A stretch of 8,820 bases of DNA, taken from NCBI GenBank assembly GCA_030641665.1, contig DAOWHA010000013.1, positions 1-8,820 of the forward strand, read 5' to 3'. The notes under the pieces are model-generated. The model did not search any database and was not told where the DNA came from. It saw only the letters and a list, made by a program, of their open reading frames with translations. Below, piece after piece: positions 1 to 5,416 of this stretch. Source of the stretch: JAGLTA01 sp023142625. Its GTDB lineage: Bacteria; Patescibacteriota; Patescibacteriia; JAACEG01. Position numbers and translations under genes: made by a program. Position 1 is the first letter of the stretch. Each line of letters begins with the position of its first letter.

Positions 1-1935
1 AAAATCAAGGGGTCGCGATTTATTAAAAGAGAGGGGCGTCCCACGGACGAAGCCGTGCTTAACGGACGAATGATTGATCGCGCCATCAGACCACTATTTA
101 ACGACAAAGACCGAAATGATATTCAGGTCATTTTAAGCGTCTTGTCAGTAGATCAAGAAAATGTTCCAGCCGTTGTCGGCTTAATAGCGGCATCTCTCGC
201 GCTCTCAACATCGCAAATCAACTGGACAGGTCCTATCGGCGGCGTCCGCATTGGAAGGATTGATAATAATTTTATCGTTAATCCGACTTACGAAGAGAGA
301 GAAAAAGGTGATTTAGATTTAGTTGTTGCCGGAACAGCTGAAAAAGTCATTATGATTGAAGCTGGCGCGGAAGAAGTTAGCGAAGAGGATATGTTTAAGG
401 CGATAGAGTTCGCTAAAACGCAAATTTCGCCTGTAGTTGAATTTATCAATAAAATCAAAGGGCAGTTTCCCGCTGTTGAAAAAATTGAAATTTTAGAGGA
501 GGAGAAAAAAGAATGGGAACCGATTTTAGAAAAATTTTTAGCGGAAAATTTAAACAAATATCTTTTTGATAAATCGCTTGCCACAAAATCAAAACGAAAA
601 CAGCAAGTTGAAGCGCTAAAGCAGGCAACGGAAGCGTTTTTGCAAAATGAAAATTTAGAAAAAGACGAGATAAAAGCCGCGTTAAAAAAAATAGACAAAA
701 AAACCGAAGCGGCTGTAAGCGAAGCGATTTTAAATAAGAAAAAAAGAGTTGACGGACGCGCGATAAATGAAATCAGAAAACTTAGGGCAGAGGTTGGGAT
801 ATTGCCGCGCACGCACGGATCCGCGCTATTTGACCGCGGACAGACTCAATCGCTTTCAGTTGTCACGCTGGGCGGTCCGGGCGATGAACAAATTTTAGAA
901 GGAATTGAGGGGGACTCCACTAAAAGATATATGCATCATTACAATTTCCCTCCGTTCTCTGTCGGCGAGACCGGTTTTATGCGAGGTCCGGGCAGAAGGG
1001 ATATCGGGCACGGCGCGCTTGCTGAAAAAGCGCTTTGGCCTGTGCTTCCAAGCAAAGAAAAATTCCCATACACGATTAGAGTTGTGAGCGAAACTCTTTC
1101 TTCAAACGGATCAAGCTCAATGGCTTCTGTATGCGGATCGTCTTTGTCGCTGATGGACGCAGGAGTTCCGCTAAAAAAAGCCGTTGCTGGAATTGCGATC
1201 GGAATTGCTTCAAATGAAAATATGAGCAAATGGCAAGTAATTACGGACATACAAGATTTAGAAGACGGAAAAGGCGGAATGGATTTTAAGGTCGCTGGGA
1301 CAAAGGACGGGATTACAGCTATCCAGTTAGACACAAAAACTGACGGGTTGAATTCTGAAATAATCCGCGAAGCGCTAAAACAAGGCATGGAAGCTTTAAA
1401 AAATATTTTGGAAGTGATGGGAAGCGCTATTCCAGAAACGCGAAAAGAAATGTCTCCTTACGCGCCGCGCATTATATCATTTAAAATTAATCCTGATAAA
1501 ATCAGAAGCGTTATCGGACCGGGCGGAAAAATGATCAATGAAATTATTGCAGAGACAGGAGTTAGCATTGATATTGAAGACGACGGAATGGTATTTGTCT
1601 GTTCAACGGATCAAGAATCGTCAAAGAAAGCGATTGATTGGATTAAGGATATTGTCCGCGAGGCAAAGGTTGGTGAAACTTTCAAGGGAACAGTTGTTAA
1701 AATTATGGATTTCGGCGCTTTTGTTAATATTCTCCCTAACCAAGACGGAATGGTTCATATTTCCGAATTGGCGCACAACCGCGTTGAAAAGGTTGGCGAT
1801 GTAGTAAAAATCGGAGATGTTATTCCGGTAAAAGTCATTGAGATTGACAAAATGGGCAGAATAAATTTGTCGTTAAAAGCAACCCAGTCGCGTCCTGAAA
1901 ATTTGAATAATAATAAACCAGCTTTTAAACTGTAA
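1..1935 (+). CDS. pnp: Polyribonucleotide nucleotidyltransferase (PNPase), 5' end outside the window
   Basis: Phosphorolytic 3'-5' exoribonuclease of mRNA decay, usually a trimer. The frame is open from base 1, reading KIKGSRFIKREGRPTDEA before the first GTG at 55, so that GTG is internal and roughly the first 50 residues are missing. Numbering from base 1: the rest of the first RNase PH domain and the helical linker (to about 245), second RNase PH domain (from about 248, VDGR at 250-253), KH domain with the GPGG loop at 1516-1527, and S1 domain (about 557-628, DFGAFVNI then GMVHISEL). The two acidic residues matching E. coli D486 and D492 are present (codons at 1264 and 1282, six residues apart). 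The acidic residue usually found between them, before MD, is Gly here (GGMD instead of GDMD). The C-terminal tail after S1 is short. It points away from the minus-strand cluster. No clear terminator follows directly; the first strong structure is the hairpin at 1989-2045. Confidence 0.97.
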   Translation, partial: KIKGSRFIKREGRPTDEAVLNGRMIDRAIRPLFNDKDRNDIQVILSVLSVDQENVPAVVGLIAASLALSTSQINWTGPIGGVRIGRIDNNFIVNPTYEEREKGDLDLVVAGTAEKVIMIEAGAEEVSEEDMFKAIEFAKTQISPVVEFINKIKGQFPAVEKIEILEEEKKEWEPILEKFLAENLNKYLFDKSLATKSKRKQQVEALKQATEAFLQNENLEKDEIKAALKKIDKKTEAAVSEAILNKKKRVDGRAINEIRKLRAEVGILPRTHGSALFDRGQTQSLSVVTLGGPGDEQILEGIEGDSTKRYMHHYNFPPFSVGETGFMRGPGRRDIGHGALAEKALWPVLPSKEKFPYTIRVVSETLSSNGSSSMASVCGSSLSLMDAGVPLKKAVAGIAIGIASNENMSKWQVITDIQDLEDGKGGMDFKVAGTKDGITAIQLDTKTDGLNSEIIREALKQGMEALKNILEVMGSAIPETRKEMSPYAPRIISFKINPDKIRSVIGPGGKMINEIIAETGVSIDIEDDGMVFVCSTDQESSKKAIDWIKDIVREAKVGETFKGTVVKIMDFGAFVNILPNQDGMVHISELAHNRVEKVGDVVKIGDVIPVKVIEIDKMGRINLSLKATQSRPENLNNNKPAFKL

Positions 1936-1942
1936 ACAACGC

Positions 1943-1970
1943 TTGACAATCTAACATATTATTATGTAAA
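1943..1970 (+). promoter_or_regulatory. Possible promoter upstream of the Nudix gene
   Basis: A perfect -35 box, TTGACA, lies at 1943-1948, eight bases after the pnp stop. The best -10 partner is weak: TGTAAA at 1965-1970 with a 16-bp spacer, or TATGTA at 1963-1968 with 14. If used, transcription would start near 1977 and run through the hairpin at 1989-2045 before reaching the Nudix gene. The alternative is read-through from pnp. Confidence 0.3.
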
Positions 1971-1988
1971 AAATTCGCATAATAACCA

Positions 1989-2045
1989 GTTGTGTGAAAT
2001 TTTTGAAAAAAGGAATATTATATTTTTTCAAAAACTACACACAAC
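1989..2045. repeat. 57-nt inverted repeat (hairpin) upstream of the Nudix gene
   Basis: Two 23-nt arms (1989-2011 and 2023-2045) match at 21 of 23 positions around an 11-nt loop. The outer end is GTTGTGTG/CACACAAC; the inner part is A/T only apart from one pair. No T-run follows on the plus strand, so it is not a typical intrinsic terminator. It sits at the outer edge of the left arm of the larger inverted repeat around the Nudix gene, and may mark the end of that unit. It could also protect the 3' end of pnp mRNA. Confidence 0.8.
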
Positions 2046-2047
2046 AA

Positions 2048-2122
2048 GTGATATGAGACTACGAGAAATGATAAATTTATTTTTGTTCTTTAATATCTAA
2101 AAATTAAAAAATCAGAATTGGG
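2048..2122. repeat. Left arm of the long inverted repeat flanking the Nudix gene
   Basis: Three blocks recur in reverse complement on the far side of the gene. 2048-2058 matches 2741-2751 (11 nt). 2063-2087 matches 2663-2687 (25 nt, perfect). 2104-2122 matches 2630-2648 (19 nt, perfect). The order is conserved, with unpaired stretches between blocks, as expected for diverged terminal inverted repeats. The arm ends 15 nt before the Shine-Dalgarno site. Confidence 0.85.
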
Positions 2123-2136
2123 CTAAAATTATTAAA

Positions 2137-2142
2137 AAGGAG
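2137..2142 (+). promoter_or_regulatory. Strong ribosome binding site of the Nudix gene
   Basis: AAGGAG is placed 8 nt before the ATG at 2151, a near-ideal site that fixes the start. The minus-strand starts of hicB, dacA, scpB and thrS show no such purine-rich site, so this gene uses a different initiation style from its neighbours. Confidence 0.85.
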
Positions 2143-2150
2143 ACAATCAT

Positions 2151-2591
2151 ATGGAAAAAAATAGATTTAAACCATATTGTGCGGTATATTTAATACTGAT
2201 AAAAAACGATCAGATTTTATTTCACAAAAGAAAAAACTCTGGATATCAAGACGGAAAACATAGTTTAGTCGCTGGGCATTTGGAGGGTAGCGAAACTGCA
2301 AAGCAAACAATAATTCGTGAAGCTAAAGAAGAAGCTGATATCACCTTAAATCCCGACAATCTTAAAGAGGTTCATGTTATGCATAGAATCCTTAAAGGCG
2401 GAAGAGAATATATTGATATCTACGTTCAGGCTAATGAATGGGAGGGTGAAATAAAAAATATGGAGCCAGAAAAATGTATTGAGCTTTGCTGGCTCCCAGA
2501 ATCGAACTTTCCAAGTAGTGTTTTGCCAGAAGTTAAATTTGCCCTTAAGAATGTTCATAATAACATTTTTTACAGCGATTACAAAGCCTAA
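2151..2591 (+). CDS. Nudix hydrolase, substrate unknown
   Basis: A 146-residue single-domain Nudix protein, expected to cleave a nucleoside-diphosphate-linked substrate using Mg2+; the substrate cannot be read from the sequence. The Nudix box spans G42-I64, with E48, R56, E57, E60 and E61 in place; E57, E60 and E61 are the expected metal ligands. The usual Gly near the end of the box is Asp (D63), which some active family members tolerate. The YQDGKHSLVAGHLEG segment resembles small nucleotide-clearing Nudix enzymes; this is a family impression only. The start is fixed by AAGGAG. The gene stands alone between pnp and a convergent toxin-antitoxin pair, inside a pair of long inverted repeats, and is followed by a hairpin 13 nt after its stop. 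The repeats and the distinct ribosome binding site suggest an acquired cassette. Confidence 0.93.
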   Translation: MEKNRFKPYCAVYLILIKNDQILFHKRKNSGYQDGKHSLVAGHLEGSETAKQTIIREAKEEADITLNPDNLKEVHVMHRILKGGREYIDIYVQANEWEGEIKNMEPEKCIELCWLPESNFPSSVLPEVKFALKNVHNNIFYSDYKA

Positions 2592-2604
2592 TCACAATCA
2601 ACAT

Positions 2605-2629
2605 AGGAGGGTTTAGTATAAACCCTCCT
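2605..2629 (+). repeat. Perfect 11-bp stem-loop just after the Nudix gene
   Basis: The arms 2605-2615 (AGGAGGGTTTA) and 2619-2629 (TAAACCCTCCT) are perfectly complementary around a GTA loop, and much richer in G and C than the surroundings. The first T-run (2641-2646) comes 11 nt later, so as a terminator it would be imperfect. The left arm holds an AGGAGG anti-16S-like sequence hidden in the stem. It directly touches the right arm of the long inverted repeat. Confidence 0.75.
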
Positions 2630-2751
2630 CCCAATTCTGATTTTTTAATAAACAATAAGGAAAACAAAAATAAATTTATCATTTCTCTCTGTCCAAGTTT
2701 TATTTATAAATATTAATTTTAAAAAGGAATAAATAAAACTTCTCATATCAC
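2630..2751. repeat. Right arm of the long inverted repeat flanking the Nudix gene
   Basis: Carries the reverse complements of the left-arm blocks at 2630-2648, 2663-2687 and 2741-2751. Relative to the left arm it is interrupted by its own 47-nt palindrome (2695-2741). Weaker likeness to the left side seems to go on outward: TTTTTCAAAAATTT near 2784-2797 also occurs in the reverse complement of the 1989-2011 hairpin arm, so the full arms may reach about 1989-2122 and 2630-2803. Confidence 0.8.
2695..2741. repeat. Palindrome nested in the right arm
   Basis: AAGTTTTATTTA at 2695-2706 and TAAATAAAACTT at 2730-2741 form a perfect 12-bp inverted repeat with an AT-rich 23-nt centre. The left arm has only about four bases at the matching place, so this palindrome looks like an insertion into the right arm, or a loss from the left. 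Confidence 0.75.
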
Positions 2752-2803
2752 AAATGTTATATGAAATAGCCAAAAAAAATTTATTTTTCAAAAATTTTTT
2801 AGC

Positions 2804-2860
2804 AAAATATTCTTAAAAACAGCGTGTCATTGACACGCTGTTTTTTTTTGAGAATATTTT
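2804..2860. terminator. Bidirectional intrinsic terminator between convergent Nudix and toxin genes
   Basis: An 11-bp perfect stem (2819-2829 with 2831-2841, core CAGCGTGTCA) is followed by nine T on the plus strand and preceded by five A, which serve as a weaker U-run on the minus strand. An outer 10-bp stem (AAAATATTCT at 2804-2813 with 2851-2860) extends the structure to 57 nt. It lies between a plus-strand gene and a minus-strand gene, as expected for a shared terminator. Confidence 0.85.
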
Positions 2861-2884
2861 TAACTAATAGATACTCTTTAAACT

Positions 2885-3127
2885 TTATAATTTCTTGATA
2901 AATAAATCAATATCATATCCTAATTCATCAACTTTTTTACAATAACTTTTTATAACTTCTTTGTATATTTTATTTTGCACTGTTATTTCACAATTAGTTT
3001 TGGAGCATCTTACTATTCTGTGGCTGCCCTTGCCGTAAAAAGCCGGCAAAATTTTAAACCCAACCTTTTTAAATGCTTTAAGAATCTTTTTCTGGCTGCT
3101 GTCTGATGGATAATTAGCGGGTAGAAT
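2885..3127 (-). CDS. HicA-like toxin frame without a standard start codon (possibly broken)
   Basis: Reading down from 3127 the frame gives ILPANYPSDSSQKKILKAF, then KKVGF, then YGKGSHRIVR, then ITVQNKIYKEVIK and GYDIDLFIKKL before a TAA at 2885-2887. The order helix with GF, G-S-H, strand, second helix, short C-terminal helix is that of HicA toxins (double-stranded-RNA-binding-like mRNA interferases), and the His of GSH (H36 of 80) is the expected catalytic residue. The frame follows the HicB-like gene and overlaps it. There is no ATG, GTG or TTG before the conserved first helix. An in-frame ATG at 3143-3145 is followed by AAC and then a TAA stop (3137-3139). Possible starts are the rare ATT at 3125-3127 (used for the coordinates), or TTG at 3047-3049, which would remove the first helix. 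A nonsense mutation at codon 3 would make it a pseudogene. Family assignment is fairly sure; activity is not. Confidence 0.6.
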   Translation of the reverse strand: MLPANYPSDSSQKKILKAFKKVGFKILPAFYGKGSHRIVRCSKTNCEITVQNKIYKEVIKSYCKKVDELGYDIDLFIKKL

Positions 3128-3446
3128 ATTGTAATTTTAGTTCATTATTAATAGGAGAAACCAAACTGTTAGAATTACAATAATAAGCAGGAATATGAAA
3201 CGCGGTAAAAATTGCGTCTTTAATGTTATGATCAAGGTCGGCTAAATCTTTGCCTGTAGTGATAATATGTTTATTATCCGCATTAGTTGATTCAGCAATA
3301 AAATATTCTCCGCTTTCATCTTTGGCTTGACGAATATTAAAATTTATACCGCCAACTTGCGCTAAAAATTTTTGCAAATCAATAAATGCTTCTTGTCCTT
3401 TTTTATTTGGCAGATAAGATAAAATTTTGTAATAAATATTTTTCAT
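3114..3446 (-). CDS. HicB-like antitoxin
   Basis: A 110-residue protein whose core (about residues 34-84) follows the partial RNase H-like fold of HicB: an acidic turn DESGEYFIAES, then IITTGKDLADLDHNIKDAI, the counterpart of the usual G-T/D-x-EEA-x-x-N-x-x-EA pattern. Residues 85-110 (IPAYYCNS and onward) form a tail that I link, from memory only, with HicB-like proteins of CPR and archaea. The first 33 residues are an added helical segment. HicB normally binds and blocks HicA and represses its own promoter. Here the antitoxin comes first and the toxin-like frame overlaps its 3' end by 14 nt, assuming the ATT start. No Shine-Dalgarno site precedes the ATG; a strong promoter ends 16 nt before it. 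Confidence 0.7.
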   Translation of the reverse strand: MKNIYYKILSYLPNKKGQEAFIDLQKFLAQVGGINFNIRQAKDESGEYFIAESTNADNKHIITTGKDLADLDHNIKDAIFTAFHIPAYYCNSNSLVSPINNELKLQYSTR

Positions 3447-3462
3447 AATTTTTATATTTAAA

Positions 3463-3490
3463 ATTGTATCATAAGGACTAAAATTGTCAA
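3463..3490 (-). promoter_or_regulatory. Promoter of the hicB-hicA pair
   Basis: On the minus strand, TTGACA (3485-3490), a 16-bp spacer and TACAAT (3463-3468). The predicted start of transcription is near 3456, only about 10 nt before the ATG at 3446, so the mRNA would be almost leaderless. It lies just past the end of dacA, making the pair an independent unit. Confidence 0.75.
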
Positions 3491-3526
3491 ATTCATTGAT
3501 TTTTCATAATCTTTAAACCATTACAT

Positions 3527-4396
3527 TTATTTCCACTCCCAATTTTCAAAAGACCAAAAAATTAACCCTTTCGCTTCTTGAAAACGATTAAAATCAGAAT
3601 CGCTGCCTAAAACGGCTATAATAATTTCATTGCCCTTATTATCCGCCGCTTGCGTTAAAAAACAATATCCAGCTTCGTCTAAATGCCCTGTTTTGCCGAA
3701 TTGTAAACGATAATCTCCATTTGAATTTTTTAACAATTTATTGGTTGAAAAAACGCGATGGGATTTTTCTTTCTTTAATGTCTTAAATGAATACTCTTTT
3801 TTGCTTAAAATATCAATAGCTTCTTGATGATTAAAAATTTCTTTGGCGAGTTTGGCTAAATCTTTAACAGTTGAAACATTCCGCAAATCCAGCCCTGTCG
3901 GATCAAAAAATTCTGTTTTTACCATCCCGATTTCATCCGCTTTTTCATTCATTGATTTAACAAATTCTTGTTCGCTAAAGCCAGCGCTCCTGACTAAAGC
4001 TATAATCGCTTGATTATCAGAAGCGACCAGCGCTAAATTTAACAAATTCTCTGTTGTCGCTGTTTCTCCATATCCTAAATATATCCTTCCGCCGATTCTT
4101 TTGTCCTGTTTGTGGATTTTAACCTCTTTTTTCCAATCTAAATCTTTATCCAATAAAACCAAAACTGACATCAATTTGGTAATGCTTGCGATCGGCAAAA
4201 TTCTATCTTGATTTTTCGCAAACAAAATTTGATTGCTTTTTTTATCAACCGCTAAAACGCTTTTGGCGCTAACAGCAATGCCGACGGTTTCGCTGTTTTT
4301 TTTAATGGGCGCAAAAAAAATATCAGCGTTCTGGTTTATCGGCTGATTAAAATTAATGCTTCCTATAAGTAAAATTAAAATAAAAACAATCGGCAT
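3527..4396 (-). CDS. D-alanyl-D-alanine carboxypeptidase, DacA-like (peptidase S11)
   Basis: Penicillin-binding serine enzyme that trims the terminal D-Ala from peptidoglycan stem peptides outside the membrane. All three active-site motifs are visible in the 289-residue protein: S71-I-T-K74 (nucleophile Ser71), S126-D-N128, and K235-T-G237. A hydrophobic N-terminus (MPIVFILILLIG) serves as signal peptide or membrane anchor. It is much shorter than the roughly 400-residue E. coli PBP5 type and lacks the C-terminal beta domain and amphipathic anchor, so it is a one-domain form. Start: ATG at 4396. The frame stays open upstream into the repeat at 4453-4643 but has no ATG and leads into repeat sequence, so I reject an extension. 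A TACAAT box lies 12 nt before the ATG and there is no Shine-Dalgarno site. Confidence 0.93.
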   Translation of the reverse strand: MPIVFILILLIGSINFNQPINQNADIFFAPIKKNSETVGIAVSAKSVLAVDKKSNQILFAKNQDRILPIASITKLMSVLVLLDKDLDWKKEVKIHKQDKRIGGRIYLGYGETATTENLLNLALVASDNQAIIALVRSAGFSEQEFVKSMNEKADEIGMVKTEFFDPTGLDLRNVSTVKDLAKLAKEIFNHQEAIDILSKKEYSFKTLKKEKSHRVFSTNKLLKNSNGDYRLQFGKTGHLDEAGYCFLTQAADNKGNEIIIAVLGSDSDFNRFQEAKGLIFWSFENWEWK

Positions 4397-4408
4397 AAAA
4401 ATAAAATT

Positions 4409-4414
4409 ATTGTA
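4409..4414 (-). promoter_or_regulatory. -10-like box just before dacA
   Basis: TACAAT on the minus strand, the same hexamer as in the hicB promoter, ends 12 nt before the dacA ATG, which would give a leader of about 6 nt. No good -35 box is seen at the matching distance (best TTTTTC or TTTTCG), so this is tentative. Confidence 0.3.
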
Positions 4415-4452
4415 AATCAGGAATACTTTTGCGAAAAATGGTTTCTCTTTCT

Positions 4453-4643
4453 GTCTTTGCGAGAAATGAAGTGGAGCGGTAGCGGAACGAAATAACGAAG
4501 CAATCTCATTACTGAGCGAACAAATCTGTAATTACAAACCTTTTTGCGTAAACAACGAGATTGTCACCCTATCGGGTGACCACCCGTTAGGCGTGGCTTC
4601 GTCGCATCTCTCTCGCTCCGCTCATTCGGCTCCTCGCAAAGAC
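4453..4643. mobile_element. Palindromic MITE-like repeat, copy 1 (scpB/dacA gap)
   Basis: A 191-bp non-coding element with perfect 11-bp ends GTCTTTGCGAG/CTCGCAAAGAC, inner arms AACGAAGCAATCTC and GAGATTG...CTTCGTCGC, and a short asymmetric centre. It is close to copy 3 along its whole length and in the same orientation. A 33-nt insert (4564-4596), starting inside the hairpin GTCACCC-TATC-GGGTGAC, interrupts the right arm at the same place as in copy 3; copy 2 lacks it. No clear target duplication flanks this copy. Such elements are moved by a transposase encoded elsewhere, or spread by recombination; no transposase gene is present here. It fills most of the 275-nt gap between the two genes. 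Confidence 0.85.
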
Positions 4644-4671
4644 AAAAAAATAAAAAAAAATAAAAATCTAA

Positions 4672-5208
4672 TTACTTACTTAACTCTTCATAATCCGGCA
4701 ATTCAGAAATAGTCGTTACGCCTAAAAATTTTAAAAAATCAATCTTAATGCCGTAATATAGTTCATCTTTTGCGAATTTATCACTATTCTTGTCTTTATT
4801 TAAAACTCCGCCGCTCTTATTTTCAACTAACCCCCTAATTATTAAGTTCCTTAAAATCATACTGCAATTAACGCCTCTCAACTGTTCTAATTCAGGCTTA
4901 GAAATAGGTCCTTTATAGCAAATAATCGTGAGTGTTTCCAATGACGGCTGGGACAGCTCGCTCACCGCGTCATCTTTTAAAAAATCTTTGATTATATCTG
5001 AATTTTTCGGATTTGTCGCCATTTGATAACTTGATGAATTTTGAATGATAACAATTCCGCCATCGCGTTCATTATAATTTTTAATCAAATTTTCCAATTC
5101 ATTGTGAACACTTTTTTTGTTCGCCTTGACTAATTTAGATATTTTACCAAGCGACAGCGGTTTATTTGAAGCAAACAGCAAACTTTCAATTTTTGATTTT
5201 AAATCCAT
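4672..5208 (-). CDS. scpB: Segregation and condensation protein B
   Basis: ScpB is the winged-helix (kite) partner of ScpA and SMC in bacterial condensin, which organises and separates chromosomes. The 178-residue product shows two winged-helix parts: residues 1-80 (IESLLFASNKPLSLGKISKL) and 85-175, the latter with the family signature LSQPSLETLTIICYKGPISK followed by ELEQLRGVN and FLGVTTISELP. The frame runs upstream to 5328, but those extra 40 residues are translated from repeat copy 2; ATG at 5208 gives the canonical ScpB N-terminus and is chosen. There is no Shine-Dalgarno site, only AT-rich sequence before the ATG. The repeat ends 23 nt upstream, so the native promoter region has been displaced or replaced. 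No scpA or smc is seen next to it. Confidence 0.92.
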   Translation of the reverse strand: MDLKSKIESLLFASNKPLSLGKISKLVKANKKSVHNELENLIKNYNERDGGIVIIQNSSSYQMATNPKNSDIIKDFLKDDAVSELSQPSLETLTIICYKGPISKPELEQLRGVNCSMILRNLIIRGLVENKSGGVLNKDKNSDKFAKDELYYGIKIDFLKFLGVTTISELPDYEELSK

Positions 5209-5231
5209 ATTATTTTTAATTAAATTCAGTT

Positions 5232-5390
5232 GTCTTTGCGAGCGGAGTGAAACGGAGCGAAGCAATCTCATTACTGAGCGAAAATAAATCTTTTTGCATA
5301 AACAGCGAGATTGCTTCGTCGCGCTCACTTCCCCGCCTAAATTTTTGTTTCACAAAAACTTAGGCGGGTTGTTCAGCTCCTCGCAAAGAC
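5232..5390. mobile_element. Palindromic MITE-like repeat, copy 2 (smr/scpB gap), with AGTT target duplication
   Basis: A 159-bp relative of copies 1 and 3 with the same 11-bp ends. It is flanked by the direct repeat AGTT (5228-5231 and 5391-5394), which looks like a 4-bp target site duplication. Its arms are more complete palindromes (GAGCGAAGCAATCTC against GAGATTGCTTCGTCGCGCTC), because it lacks the 33-nt insert of the other copies and has a shorter centre. Its right arm instead carries a different nested palindrome (5332-5368). It lies 23 nt upstream of scpB and separates it from the thrS-smr unit. Confidence 0.85.
5332..5368. repeat. Second palindrome nested inside repeat copy 2
   Basis: Arms of 17 nt (5332-5348, CCCGCCTAAATTTTTGT, and 5352-5368) pair at 16 of 17 positions around a TTC loop. 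Copies 1 and 3 have no such sequence here, so this hairpin was probably inserted into the older repeat. It may also act as a transcription stop-like structure in the thrS-smr to scpB direction. Confidence 0.75.
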
Positions 5391-5416
5391 AGTTCTGTAA
5401 TAGATAAATATTAAAA

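Noticed and set aside
288..1388. Long minus-strand open frames (288-812, 939-1388) and plus-strand frames 905-1087 and 1538-1804 inside pnp
   Set aside because: They lie fully within a clearly conserved PNPase frame, are rich in Ser/Phe/Leu as expected for antisense shadows, and show no known domain.
1989..2045. Integron attC site next to the Nudix gene
   Set aside because: The arms GTTGTGTG/CACACAAC do not fit the GTTRRRY/RYYYAAC core rule and no integrase gene is present; only the general look of a structured cassette end is shared.
5209..5328. 40-residue N-terminal extension of ScpB
   Set aside because: It is encoded by repeat copy 2, and the ATG at 5208 gives the canonical ScpB start.
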